Assembly: GCA_943737045.1 (NCBI GenBank)
Contig: CALSFV010000217.1
Span: 124,001 to 188,000, forward strand
From: Parapristionchus giblindavisi
Lineage: Eukaryota > Nematoda > Chromadorea > Rhabditida > Diplogasteridae
Reading direction: 5' to 3'
DNA: 64,000 nucleotides
A model generated the notes under the pieces. It did no database searches. It saw only the letters and a list, made by a program, of their open reading frames with translations, and was not told where the DNA came from. How positions within the stretch are numbered: position 1 is the stretch's first letter; every line of letters begins with the position of its first letter. The position numbers and the translations under genes are program-made. This document shows positions 10,401 through 24,876 of this stretch, one piece after another.

Positions 10401-13400
10401 GCTCTTTCGTTTGGTATATGACACGATGGGTTTCGCTGAAAATTTTTCATGTCAGGAATTGTTTTGTTCTTATCAGAGTGATGGTTACTTTTGTACTTAG
10501 GGCATTGTAGAATCAACAAAAGATTACAGCTTTACATGAACTGAAGTGTACATTATTCAGAATTTTTTGCTCTTTCTCGTGGTATATGACACGATAAGTT
10601 TCGCTAAAATATTGACGTGTCACGAATTCTTTAATGCCAAAAATGCATGGTTCAATGTTGTTAATTCGGCTGGAGCGGCCGTTGTTCAACATTGAACGTT
10701 GCAAATTATTCAGAATTTTTTGCTCTTTCGTTTGGTATATGACACGATGGGTTTCGCTGAAAATTTTTCATGTCAGGAATTGTTTTGTTCTTATCAGAGT
10801 GATGGTTACTTTTGTACTTAGGGCATTGTAGAATCAACAAAAGATTACAGCTTTACATGAACTGAAGTGTACATTATTCAGAATTTTTTGCTCTTTCTCG
10901 TGGTATATGACACGATAAGTTTCGCTAAAATATTGACGTGTCACGAATTCTTTAATGCCAAAAATGCATGGTTCAATGTTGTTAATTCGGCTGGAGCGGC
11001 CGTTGTTCAACATGGAACGTTGCAAATTATTCAGAATTTTTTGCTCTTTCGTTTGGTGTATGACACGATGGGTTTCGCTGAAAATTTTTCATGTCAGGAA
11101 TTGTTTTGTTCTTATCAGAGTGATGGTTACTTTTGTACTTAGGGCATTGTAGAATCAACAAAAGATTACAGCTTTACATGAACTGAAGTGTACATTATTC
11201 AGAATTTTTTGCTCTTTCTCGTGGTATATGACACGATAAGTTTCGCTAAAATATTGACGTGTCACGAATTCTTTAATGCCAAAAATGCATGGTTCAATGT
11301 TGTTAATTCGGCTGGAGCGGCCGTTGTTCAACATGGAACGTTGCAAATTATTCAGAATTTTTTGCTCTTTCGTTTGGTATATGACACGCTGGGTTTCGCT
11401 GAAAATTTTTCATGTCAGGAATTGTTTTGTTCTTATCAGAGTGATGGTTACTTTTGTACTTAGGGCATTGTAGAATCAACAAAAGATTACAGCTTGACAT
11501 GAACTGAAGTGTACATTATTCAGAATTTTTTGCTCTTTCTCGTGGTATATGACACGATAAGTTTCGCTAAAATATTGACGTGTCACGAATTCTTTAATGC
11601 CAAAAATGCATGGTTCAATGTTGTTAATTCGGCTGGAGCGGCCGTTGTTCAACATGGAACGTTGCAAATTATTCAGAATTTTTTGCTCTTTCGTTTGGTA
11701 TATGACACGCTGGGTTTCGCTGAAAATTTTTCATGTCAGGAATTGTTTTGTTCTTATCAGAGTGATGGTTACTTTTGTACTTAGGGCATTGTAGAATCAA
11801 CAAAAGATTACAGCTTGACATGAACTGAAGTGTACATTATTCAGAATTTTTTGCTCTTTCTCGTGGTATATGACACGATAAGTTTCGCTAAAATATTGAC
11901 GTGTCACGAATTCTTTAATGCCAAAAATGCATGGTTCAATGTTGTTAATTCGGCTGGAGCGGCCGTTGTTCAACATGGAACGTTGCAAATTATTCAGAAT
12001 TTTTTGCTCTTTCGTTTGGTATATGACACGCTGGGTTTCGCTGAAAATTTTTCATGTCAGTAATTGTTTTGTTCTTATCAGAGTGATGGTTACTTTTGTA
12101 CTTAGGGCATTGTAGAATCAACAAAAGATTACAGCTTGACATGAACTGAAGTGTACATTATTCAGAATTTTTTGCTCTTTCTCGTGGTATATGACACGAT
12201 AAGTTTCGCTAAAATATTGACGTGTCACGAATTCTTTAATGCCAAAAATGCATGGTTCAATGTTGTTAATTCGGCTGGAGCGGCCGTTGTTCAACATTAA
12301 ATGTTGCAAATTATTCAGAATTTTTTGCTCTTTCGTTTGGTATATGACACGATGGGTTTCGCTGAAAATTTTTCATGTCAGGAATTGTTTTGTTCTTATC
12401 AGAGTGATGGTTACTTTTGTACTTAGGGCATTGTAGAATCAACAAAAGATTACAGCTTGAAATGAACTGAAGTGTACATTATTCAGAATTTTTTGCTCTT
12501 TCTCGTGGTATATGACACGATAAGTTTCGCTAAAATATTGACGTGTCACGAATTCTTTAATGCCAAAAATGCATGGTTCAATGTTGTTAATTCGGCTGGA
12601 GCGGCCGTTGTTCAACATGGAACGTTGCAAATTATTCAGAATTTTTTGCTCTTTCGTTTGGTATATGACACGCTGGGTTTCGCTGAAAATTTTTCATGTC
12701 AGGAATTGTTTTGTTCTTATCAGAGTGATGGTTACTTTTGCACTTAGGGCATTGTAGAATCAACAAAAGATTACAGCTTGACATGAACTGAAGTGTACAT
12801 TATTCAGAATTTTTTGCTCTTTCGTTTGGTATATGACACGCTGGGTTTCGCTGAAAATTTTTCATGTCAGGAATTGTTTTGTTCTTATCAGAGTGATGGT
12901 TACTTTTGTACTTAGGGCATTGTAGAATCAACAAAAGATTACAGCTTGACATGAACTGAAGTGTACATTATTCAGAATTTGTTGCTCTTTCTCGTGGTAT
13001 ATGACACGATAAGTTTCGCTAAAATATTGACGTGTCACGAATTCTTTAATGCCAAAAATGCATGGTTCAATGTTGTTAATTCGGCTGGAGCGGCCGTTGT
13101 TCAACATGGAACGTTGCAAATTATTCAGAATTTTTTGCTCTTTCGTTTGGTATATGACACGCTGGGTTTCGCTGAAAATTTTTCATGTCAGGAATTGTTT
13201 TGTTCTTATCAGAGTGATGGTTACTTTTGTACTTAGGGCATTGTAGAATCAACAAAAGATTACAGCTTGACATGAACTGAAGTGTACATTATTCAGAATT
13301 TTTTGCTCTTTCGTTTGGTGTATGACACGATGGATTTCGCTGAAAATTTTTCATGTCAGGAATTGTTTTGTTCTTATCAGAGTGATGGTTACTTTTGTAC

Positions 13401-14374
13401 TTAGGGCATTGTAGAATCAACAAAAGATTACAGCTTGACATGAACTGAAGTGTACATTATTCAGAATTTTTTGCTCTTTCTCGTGGTATATGACACGATA
13501 AGTTTCGCTAAAATATTGACGTGTCACGAATTCTTTAATGCCAAAAATGCATGGTTCAATGTTGTTAATTCGGCTGGAGCGGCCGTTGTTCAACATGGAA
13601 CGTTGCAAATTATTCAGAATTTTTTGCTCTTTCGTTTGGTATATGACACGCTGGGTTTCGCTGAAAATTTTTCATGTCAGGAATTGTTTTGTTCTTATCA
13701 GAGTGATGGTTACTTTTGTACTTAGGGCATTGTAGAATCAACAAAAGATTACAGCTTGACATGAACTGAAGTGTACATTATTCAGAATTTTTTGCTCTTT
13801 CTCGTGGTATATGACACGATAAGTTTCGCTAAAATATTGACGTGTCACGAATTCTTTAATGCCAAAAATGCATGGTTCAATGTTGTTAATTCGGCTGGAG
13901 CGGCCGTTGTTCAACATGGAACGTTGCAAATTATTCAGAATTTTTTGCTCTTTCGTTTGGTATATGACACGATGGGTTTCGCTGAAAATTTTTCATGTCA
14001 GGAATTGTTTTGTTCTTATCAGAGTGATGGTTACTTTTGTACTTAGGGCATTGTAGAATCAACAAAAGATTACAGCTTGACATGAACTGAAGTGTACATT
14101 ATTCAGAATTTTTTGCTCTTTCTCGTGGTATATGACACGATAAGTTTCGCTAAAATATTGACGTGTCACGAATTCTTTAATGCCAAAAATGCATGGTTCA
14201 ATGTTGTTAATTCGGCTGGAGCGGCCGTTGTTCAACATGGAACGTTGCAAATTATTCAGAATTTTTTGCTCTTTCGTTTGGTATATGACACGCTGGGTTT
14301 CGCTGAAAATTTTTCATGTCAGGAATTGTTTTGTTCTTATCAGAGTGATGGTTACTTTTGTACTTAGGGCATTG

Positions 14375-17170
14375 TAGAATCAACAAAAGATTACAGCTTG
14401 ACATGAACTGAAGTGTACATTATTCAGAATTTTTTGCTCTTTCTCGTGGTATATGACACGATAAGTTTCGCTAAAATATTGACGTGCCACGAATTCTTTA
14501 ATGCCAAAAATGCATGGTTCAATGTTGTTAATTCGGCTGGAGCGGCCGTTGTTCAACATGGAACGTTGCAAATTATTCAGAATTTTTTGCTCTTTCGTTT
14601 GGTATATGACACGCTGGGTTTCGCTGAAAATTTTTCATGTCAGGAATTGTTTTGTTCTTATCAGAGTGATGGTTACTTTTGCACTTAGGGCATTGTAGAA
14701 TCAACAAAAGATTACAGCTTGACATGAACTGAAGTGTACATTATTCAGAATTTTTTGCTCTTTCGTTTGGTATATGACACGCTGGGTTTCGCTGAAAATT
14801 TTTCATGTCAGGAATTGTGTTGTTCTTATCAGAGTGATGGTTACTTTTGTACTTAGGGCATTGTAGAATCAACAAAAGATTACAGCTTGACATGAACTGA
14901 AGTGTACATTATTCAGAATTTTTTGCTCTTTCGTTTGGTATATGACACGATGGGTTTCGCTGAAAATTTTTCATGTCAGGAATTGTTTTGTTCTTATCAG
15001 AGTGATGGTTACTTTTGTACTTAGGGCATTGTAGAATCAACAAAAGATTACAGCTTGACATGAACTGAAGTGTACATTATTCAGAATTTTTTGCTCTTTC
15101 GTTTGGTGTATGACACGCTGGATTTCGCTGAAAATTTTTCATGTCAGGAATTGTTTTGTTCTTATCAGAGTGATGGTTACTTTTGTACTTAGGGCATTGT
15201 AGAATCAACAAAAGATTACAGCTTGACATGAACTGAAGTGTACATTATTCAGAATTTTTTGCTCTTTCTCGTGGTATATGACACGATAAGTTTCGCTAAA
15301 ATATTGACGTGTCACGAATTCTTTAATGCCAAAAATGCATGGTTCAATGTTGTTAATTCGGCTGGAGCGGCCGTTGTTCAACATGGAACGTTGCAAATTA
15401 TTCAGAATTTTTTGCTCTTTCGTTTGGTATATGACACGCTGGGTTTCGCTGAAAATTTTTCATGTCAGGAATTGTTTTGTTCTTATCAGAGTGATGGTTA
15501 CTTTTGCACTTAGGGCATTGTAGAATCAACAAAAGATTACAGCTTGACATGAACTGAAGTGTACATTATTCAGAATTTTTTGCTCTTTCGTTTGGTATAT
15601 GACACGCTGGGTTTCGCTGAAAATTTTTCATGTCAGGAATTGTGTTGTTCTTATCAGAGTGATGGTTACTTTTGTACTTAGGGCATTGTAGAATCAACAA
15701 AAGATTACAGCTTGACATGAACTGAAGTGTACATTATTCAGAATTTTTTGCTCTTTCGTTTGGTATATGACACGATGGGTTTCGCTGAAAATTTTTCATG
15801 TCAGGAATTGTTTTGTTCTTATCAGAGTGATGGTTACTTTTGTACTTAGGGCATTGTAGAATCAACAAAAGATTACAGCTTGACATGAACTGAAGTGTAC
15901 ATTATTCAGAATTTTTTGCTCTTTCGTTTGGTGTATGACACGCTGGATTTCGCTGAAAATTTTTCATGTCAGGAATTGTTTTGTTCTTATCAGAGTGATG
16001 GTTACTTTTGTACTTAGGGCATTGTAGAATCAACAAAAGATTACAGCTTGACATGAACTGAAGTGTACATTATTCAGAATTTTTTGCTCTTTCTCGTGGT
16101 ATATGACACGATAAGTTTCGCTAAAATATTGACGTGTCACGAATTCTTTAATGCCAAAAATGCATGGTTCAATGTTGTTAATTCGGCTGGAGCGGCCGTT
16201 GTTCAACATGGAACGTTGCAAATTATTCAGAATTTTTTGCTCTTTCGTTTGGTATATGACACGCTGGGTTTCGCTGAAAATTTTTCATGTCAGGAATTGT
16301 TTTGTTCTTATCAGAGTGATGGTTACTTTTGTACTTAGGGCATTGTAGAATCAACAAAAGATTACAGCTTGACATGAACTGAAGTGTACATTATTCAGAA
16401 TTTTTTGCTCTTTCTCGTGGTATATGACACGATAAGTTTCGCTAAAATATTGACGTGCCACGAATTCTTTAATGCCAAAAATGCATGGTTCAATGTTGTT
16501 AATTCGGCTGGAGCGGCCGTTGTTCAACATGGAACGTTGCAAATTATTCAGAATTTTTTGCTCTTTCGTTTGGTATATGACACGCTGGGTTTCGCTGAAA
16601 ATTTTTCATGTCAGGAATTGTTTTGTTCTTATCAGAGTGATGGTTACTTTTGCACTTAGGGCATTGTAGAATCAACAAAAGATTACAGCTTGACATGAAC
16701 TGAAGTGTACATTATTCAGAATTTTTTGCTCTTTCGTTTGGTATATGACACGCTGGGTTTCGCTGAAAATTTTTCATGTCAGGAATTGTGTTGTTCTTAT
16801 CAGAGTGATGGTTACTTTTGTACTTAGGGCATTGTAGAATCAACAAAAGATTACAGCTTGACATGAACTGAAGTGTACATTATTCAGAATTTTTTGCTCT
16901 TTCGTTTGGTATATGACACGATGGGTTTCGCTGAAAATTTTTCATGTCAGGAATTGTTTTGTTCTTATCAGAGTGATGGTTACTTTTGTACTTAGGGCAT
17001 TGTAGAATCAACAAAAGATTACAGCTTGACATGAACTGAAGTGTACATTATTCAGAATTTTTTGCTCTTTCGTTTGGTGTATGACACGCTGGATTTCGCT
17101 GAAAATTTTTCATGTCAGGAATTGTTTTGTTCTTATCAGAGTGATGGTTACTTTTGTACTTAGGGCATTG
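14375..17170 (+). repeat. Zone 2: 825-bp higher-order module, three copies
   Basis: One long unit followed by three short units makes an 825-bp module. Copies are 14375-15199, 15200-16024 and 16346-17170, with a single long unit (16025-16345) between the second and third. The first short unit of each copy carries the private variant GGAATTGTGTTG; the third carries CACGCTGGATTTC. The long units of copies 1 and 3 share GACGTGCCACG, 1971 bases apart, so copies 1 to 3 probably arose by two successive duplications. Confidence 0.93.
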
Positions 17171-20100
17171 TAGAATCAACAAAAGATTACAGCTTGACAT
17201 GAACTGAAGTGTACATTATTCAGAATTTTTTGCTCTTTCTCGTGGTATATGACACGATAAGTTTCGCTAAAATATTGACGTGTCACGAATTCTTTAATGC
17301 CAAAAATGCATGGTTCAATGTTGTTAATTCGGCTGGAGCGGCCGTTGTTCAACATGGAACGTTGCAAATTATTCAGAATTTTTTGCTCTTTCGTTTGGTA
17401 TATGACACGCTGGATTTCGCTGAAAATTTTTCATGTCAGGAATTGTTTTGTTCTTATCAGAGTGATGGTTACTTTTGTACTTAGGGCATTGTAGAATCAA
17501 CAAAAGATTACAGCTTGACATGAACTGAGGTGTACATTATTCAGATTTTTTTGCTCTTTCTCGTGGTATATGACACGATAAGTTTCGCTAAAATATTGAC
17601 GTGTCACGAATTCTTTAATGCCAAAAATGCATGGTTCAATGTTGTTAATTCGGCTGGAGCGGCCGTTGTTCAACATGGAACGTTGCAAATTATTCAGAAT
17701 TTTTTGCTCTTTCGTTTGGTATATGACACGCTGGGTTTCGCTGAAAATTTTTCATGTCAGGAATTGTTTTGTTCTTATCAGAGTGATGGTTACTTTTGTA
17801 CTTAGGGCATTGTAGAATCAACAAAAGATTACAGCTTGACATGAACTGAAGTGTACATTATTCAGAATTTTTTGCTCTTTCTCGTGGTATATGACACGAT
17901 AAGTTTCGCTAAAATATTGACGTGTCACGAATTCTTTAATGCCAAAAATGCATGGTTCAATGTTGTTAATTCGGCTGGAGCGGCCGTTGTTCAACATGGA
18001 ACGTTGCAAATTATTCAGAATTTTTTGCTCTTTCGTTTGGTATATGACACGATGGGTTTCGCTGAAAATTTTTCATGTCAGGAATTGTTTTGTTCTTATC
18101 AGAGTGATGGTTACTTTTGTACTTAGGGCATTGTAGAATCAACAAAAGATTACAGCTTGACATGAACTGAAGTGTACATTATTCAGAATTTTTTGCTCTT
18201 TCTCGTGGTATATGACACGATAAGTTTCGCTAAAATATTGACGTGTCACGAATTCTTTAATGCCAAAAATGCATGGTTCAATGTTGTTAATTCGGCTGGA
18301 GCGGCCGTTGTTCAACATGGAACGTTGCAAATTATTCAGAATTTTTTGCTCTTTCGTTTGGTATATGACACGCTGGGTTTCGCTGAAAATTTTTCATGTC
18401 AGGAATTGTTTTGTTCTTATCAGAGTGATGGTTACTTTTGTACTTAGGGCATTGTAGAATCAACAAAAGATTACAGCTTGACATGAACTGAAGTGTACAT
18501 TATTCAGAATTTTTTGCTCTTTCTCGTGGTATATGACACGATAAGTTTCGCTAAAATATTGACGTGTCACGAATTCTTTAATGCCAAAAATGCATGGTTC
18601 AATGTTGTTAATTCGGCTGGAGCGGCCGTTGTTCAACATGGAACGTTGCAAATTATTCAGAATTTTTTGCTCTTTCGTTTGGTATATGACACGCTGGGTT
18701 TCGCTGAAAATTTTTCACGTCAGGAATTGTTTTGTTCTTATCAGAGTGATGGTTACTTTTGTACTTAGGGCATTGTAGAATCAACAAAAGATTACAGCTT
18801 GACATGAACTGAAGTGTACATTATTCAGAATTTTTTGCTCTTTCTCGTGGTATATGACACGATAAGTTTCGCTAAAAATATTGACGTGTCACGAATTCTT
18901 TAATGCCAAAAATGCATGGTTCAATGTTGTTAATTCGGCTGGAGCGGCCGTTGTTCAACATGGAACGTTGCAAATTATTCAGAATTTTTTGCTCTTTCGT
19001 TTGGTATATGACACGCTGGGTTTCGCTGAAAATTTTTCATGTCAGGAATTGTTTTGTTCTTATCAGAGTGATGGTTACTTTTGTACTTAGGGCATTGTAG
19101 AATCAACAAAAGATTACAGCTTGACATGAACTGAAGTGTACATTATTCAGAATTTTTTGCTCTTTCTCGTGGTATATGACACGATAAGTTTCGCTAAAAT
19201 ATTGACGTGTCACGAATTCTTTAATGCCAAAAATGCATGGTTCAATGTTGTTAATTCGGCTGGAGCGGCCGTTGTTCAACATGGAACGTTGCAAATTATT
19301 CAGAATTTTTTGCTCTTTCGTTTGGTATATGACACGCTGGGTTTCGCTGAAAATTTTTCATGTCAGGAATTGTTTTGTTCTTATCAGAGTGATGGTTACT
19401 TTTGTACTTAGGGCATTGTAGAATCAACAAAAGATTACAGCTTGACATGAACTGAAGTGTACATTATTCAGAATTTTTTGCTCTTTCTCGTGGTATATGA
19501 CACGATAAGTTTCGCTAAAATATTGACGTGTCACGAATTCTTTAATGCCAAAAATGCATGGTTCAATGTTGTTAATTCGGCTGGAGCGGCCGTTGTTCAA
19601 CATGGAACGTTGCAAATTATTCAGAATTTTTTGCTCTTTCGTTTGGTATATGACACGCTGGGTTTCGCTGAAAATTTTTCATGTCAGGAATTGTTTTGTT
19701 CTTATCAGAGTGATGGTTACTTTTGTACTTAGGGCATTGTAGAATCAACAAAAGATTACAGCTTGACATGAACTGAAGTGTACATTATTCAGAATTTTTT
19801 GCTCTTTCTCGTGGTATATGACACGATAAGTTTCGCTAAAATATTGACGTGTCACGAATTCTTTAATGCCAAAAATGCATGGTTCAATGTTGTTAATTCG
19901 GCTGGAGCGGCCGTTGTTCAACATGGAACGTTGCAAATTATTCAGAATTTTTTGCTCTTTCGTTTGGTATATGACACGCTGGGTTTCGCTGAAAATTTTT
20001 CACGTCAGGAATTGTTTTGTTCTTATCAGAGTGATGGTTACTTTTGTACTTAGGGCATTGTAGAATCAACAAAAGATTACAGCTTGACATGAACTGAAGT

Positions 20101-23100
20101 GTACATTATTCAGAATTTTTTGCTCTTTCTCGTGGTATATGACACGATAAGTTTCGCTAAAAATATTGACGTGTCACGAATTCTTTAATGCCAAAAATGC
20201 ATGGTTCAATGTTGTTAATTCGGCTGGAGCGGCCGTTGTTCAACATGGAACGTTGCAAATTATTCAGAATTTTTTGCTCTTTCGTTTGGTATATGACACG
20301 CTGGGTTTCGCTGAAAATTTTTCATGTCAGGAATTGTTTTGTTCTTATCAGAGTGATGGTTACTTTTGTACTTAGGGCATTGTAGAATCAACAAAAGATT
20401 ACAGCTTGACATGAACTGAAGTGTACATTATTCAGAATTTTTTGCTCTTTCTCGTGGTATATGACACGATAAGTTTCGCTAAAATATTGACGTGTCACGA
20501 ATTCTTTAATGCCAAAAATGCATGGTTCAATGTTGTTAATTCGGCTGGAGCGGCCGTTGTTCAACATGGAACGTTGCAAATTATTCAGAATTTTTTGCTC
20601 TTTCGTTTGGTATATGACACGCTGGGTTTCGCTGAAAATTTTTCATGTCAGGAATTGTTTTGTTCTTATCAGAGTGATGGTTACTTTTGTACTTAGGGCA
20701 TTGTAGAATCAACAAAAGATTACAGCTTGACATGAACTGAAGTGTACATTATTCAGAATTTTTTGCTTTTTCTCGTGGTATATGACACGATAAGTTTCGC
20801 TAAAATATTGACGTGTCACGAATTCTTTAATGCCAAAAATGCATGGTTCAATGTTGTTAATTCGGCTGGAGCGGCCGTTGTTCAACATGGAACGTTGCAA
20901 ATTATTCAGAATTTTTTGCTCTTTCGTTTGGTATATGACACGCTGGGTTTCGCTGAAAATTTTTCATGTCAGGAATTGTTTTGTTCTTATCAGAGTGATG
21001 GTTACTTTTGTACTTAGGGCATTGTAGAATCAACAAAAGATTACAGCTTGACATGAACTGAAGTGTACATTATTCAGAATTTTTTGCTCTTTCTCGTGGT
21101 ATATGACACGATAAGTTTCGCTAAAATATTGACGTGTCACGAATTCTTTAATGCCAAAAATGCATGGTTCAATGTTGTTAATTCGGCTGGAGCGGCCGTT
21201 GTTCAACATGGAACGTTGCAAATTATTCAGAATTTTTTGCTCTTTCGTTTGGTATATGACACGCTGGGTTTCGCTGAAAATTTTTCATGTCAGGAATTGT
21301 TTTGTTCTTATCAGAGTGATGGTTACTTTTGTACTTAGGGCATTGTAGAATCAACAAAAGATTACAGCTTGACATGAACTGAAGTGTACATTATTCAGAA
21401 TTTTTTGCTCTTTCTCGTGGTATATGACACGATAAGTTTCGCTAAAATATTGACGTGTCACGAATTCTTTAATGCCAAAAATGCATGGTTCAATGTTGTT
21501 AATTCGGCTGGAGCGGCCGTTGTTCAACATGGAACGTTGCAAATTATTCAGAATTTTTTGCTCTTTCGTTTGGTATATGACACGCTGGGTTTCGCTGAAA
21601 ATTTTTCACGTCAGGAATTGTTTTGTTCTTATCAGAGTGATGGTTACTTTTGTACTTAGGGCATTGTAGAATCAACAAAAGATTACAGCTTGACATGAAC
21701 TGAAGTGTACATTATTCAGAATTTTTTGCTCTTTCTCGTGGTATATGACACGATAAGTTTCGCTAAAATATTGACGTGTCACGAATTCTTTAATGCCAAA
21801 AATGCATGGTTCAATGTTGTTAATTCGGCTGGAGCGGCCGTTGTTCAACATGGAACGTTGCAAATTATTCAGAATTTTTTGCTCTTTCGTTTGGTATATG
21901 ACACGCTGGGTTTCGCTGAAAATTTTTCATGTCAGGAATTGTTTTGTTCTTATCAGAGTGATGGTTACTTTTGTACTTAGGGCATTGTAGAATCAACAAA
22001 AGATTACAGCTTGACATGAACTGAAGTATACATTATTCAGAATTTTTTGCTCTTTCTCGTGGTATATGACACGATAAGTTTCGCTAAAATATTGACGTGT
22101 CACGAATTCTTTAATGCCAAAAATGCATGGTTCAATGTTGTTAATTCGGCTGGAGCGGCCGTTGTTCAACATGGAACGTTGCAAATTATTCAGAATTTTT
22201 TGCTCTTTCGTTTGGTATATGACACGCTGGGTTTCGCTGAAAATTTTTCATGTCAGGAATTGTTTTGTTCTTATCAGAGTGATGGTTACTTTTGTACTTA
22301 GGGCATTGTAGAATCAACAAAAGATTACAGCTTGACATGAACTGAAGTGTACATTATTCAGAATTTTTTGCTCTTTCTCGTGGTATATGACACGATAAGT
22401 TTCGCTAAAATATTGACGTGTCACGAATTCTTTAATGCCAAAAATGCATGGTTCAATGTTGTTAATTCGGCTGGAGCGGCCGTTGTTCAACATGGAACGT
22501 TGCAAATTATTCAGAATTTTTTGCTCTTTCGTTTGGTATATGACACGCTGGGTTTCGCTGAAAATTTTTCATGTCAGGAATTGTTTTGTTCTTATCAGAG
22601 TGATGGTTACTTTTGTACTTAGGGCATTGTAGAATCAACAAAAGATTACAGCTTGACATGAACTGAAGTGTACATTATTCAGAATTTTTTGCTCTTTCTC
22701 GTGGTATATGACACGATAAGTTTCGCTAAAATATTGACGTGTCACGAATTCTTTAATGCCAAAAATGCATGGTTCAATGTTGTTAATTCGGCTGGAGCGG
22801 CCGTTGTTCAACATGGAACGTTGCAAATTATTCAGAATTTTTTGCTCTTTCGCTTGGTATATGACACGCTGGGTTTCGCTGAAAATTTTTCATGTCAGGA
22901 ATTGTTTTGTTCTTATCAGAGTGATGGTTACTTTTGTACTTAGGGCATTGTAGAATCAACAAAAGATTACAGCTTGACATGAACTGAAGTGTACATTATT
23001 CAGAATTTTTTGCTTTTTCTCGTGGTATATGACACGATAAGTTTCGCTAAAATATTGACGTGTCACGAATTCTTTAATGCCAAAAATGCATGGTTCAATG

Positions 23101-24876
23101 TTGTTAATTCGGCTGGAGCGGCCGTTGTTCAACATGGAACGTTGCAAATTATTCAGAATTTTTTGCTCTTTCGTTTGGTATATGACACGCTGGGTTTCGC
23201 TGAAAATTTTTCATGTCAGGAATTGTTTTGTTCTTATCAGAGTGATGGTTACTTTTGTACTTAGGGCATTGTAGAATCAACAAAAGATTACAGCTTGACA
23301 TGAACTGAAGTGTACATTATTCAGAATTTTTTGCTTTTTCTCGTGGTATATGACACGATAAGTTTCGCTAAAATATTGACGTGTCACGAATTCTTTAATG
23401 CCAAAAATGCATGGTTCAATGTTGTTAATTCGGCTGGAGCGGCCGTTGTTCAACATGGAACGTTGCAAATTATTCAGAATTTTTTGCTCTTTCGTTTGGT
23501 ATATGACACGCTGGGTTTCGCTGAAAATTTTTCATGTCAGGAATTGTTTTGTTCTTATCAGAGTGATGGTTACTTTTGTACTTAGGGCATTGTAGAATCA
23601 ACAAAAGATTACAGCTTGACATGAACTGAAGTGTACATTATTCAGAATTTTTTGCTCTTTCTCGTGGTATATGACACGATAAGTTTCGCTAAAATATTGA
23701 CGTGTCACGAATTCTTTAATGCCAAAAATGCATGGTTCAATGTTGTTAATTCGGCTGGAGCGGCCGTTGTTCAACATGGAACGTTGCAAATTATTCAGAA
23801 TTTTTTGCTCTTTCGTTTGGTATATGACACGCTGGGTTTCGCTGAAAATTTTTCACGTCAGGAATTGTTTTGTTCTTATCAGAGTGATGGTTACTTTTGT
23901 ACTTAGGGCATTGTAGAATCAACAAAAGATTACAGCTTGACATGAACTGAAGTGTACATTATTCAGAATTTTTTGCTCTTTCTCGTGGTATATGACACGA
24001 TAAGTTTCGCTAAAATATTGACGTGTCACGAATTCTTTAATGCCAAAAATGCATGGTTCAATGTTGTTAATTCGGCTGGAGCGGCCGTTGTTCAACATGG
24101 AACGTTGCAAATTATTCAGAATTTTTTGCTCTTTCGTTTGGTATATGACACGCTGGGTTTCGCTGAAAATTTTTCACGTCAGGAATTGTTTTGTTCTTAT
24201 CAGAGTGATGGTTACTTTTGTACTTAGGGCATTGTAGAATCAACAAAAGATTACAGCTTGACATGAACTGAAGTGTACATTATTCAGAATTTTTTGCTCT
24301 TTCTCGTGGTATATGACACGATAAGTTTCGCTAAAATATTGACGTGTCACGAATTCTTTAATGCCAAAAATGCATGGTTCAATGTTGTTAATTCGGCTGG
24401 AGCGGCCGTTGTTCAACATGGAACGTTGCAAATTATTCAGAATTTTTTGCTCTTTCGTTTGGTATATGACACGCTGGGTTTCGCTGAAAATTTTTCATGT
24501 CAGGAATTGTTTTGTTCTTATCAGAGTGATGGTTACTTTTGTACTTAGGGCATTGTAGAATCAACAAAAGATTACAGCTTGACATGAACTGAAGTGTACA
24601 TTATTCAGAATTTTTTGCTCTTTCTCGTGGTATATGACACGATAAGTTTCGCTAAAATATTGACGTGTCACGAATTCTTTAATGCCAAAAATGCATGGTT
24701 CAATGTTGTTAATTCGGCTGGAGCGGCCGTTGTTCAACATTGAATGTTGCAAATTATTCAGAATTTTTTGCTCTTTCGTTTGGTATATGACACGATGGGT
24801 TTCGCTGAAAATTTTTCATGTCAGGAATTGTTTTGTTCTTATCAGAGTGATGGTTACTTTTGTACTTAGGGCATTG
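17171..24876 (+). repeat. Zone 3: 24 uninterrupted 321-bp units
   Basis: Twenty-four consecutive long units with no short unit and very few substitutions. Sparse variants show local higher-order copying. TTTCACGTCAGG followed one unit later by an extra A in GCTAAAAATATTG occurs at about 18716 and 18876 and again 1285 bases on, at about 20001 and 20161. The variant TTTTGCTTTTTCTCG near 20763 recurs 2247 bases later, near 23010 and again near 23331. The two units with the extra A are 322 bp. Confidence 0.93.

Larger units (their letters stand above)
1..14374 (+). repeat. Zone 1: 321-bp units with scattered short units
   Basis: Thirty-eight long units (the first missing 8 bases) and 13 short units. 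Short units lie at 1276-1443, 2407-2742, 3064-3399, 3721-3888, 4531-4866, 6473-6640, 6962-7297, 12755-12922 and 13244-13411. A run of 17 long units without a short one spans 7298-12754. Long units fall into sequence types that recur in the same order: CAACATTGAATG, then CAACATTGAACG, then CAACATGGAACG with CAGCTTTACATG, then TCAGTAATTG. The series at 1-1275 recurs at 5198-6472 (offset 5197), and its first three units recur in the same order at 8261-9223. A 1-bp T insertion lengthens the unit at 4867-5188 to 322. Confidence 0.93.
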
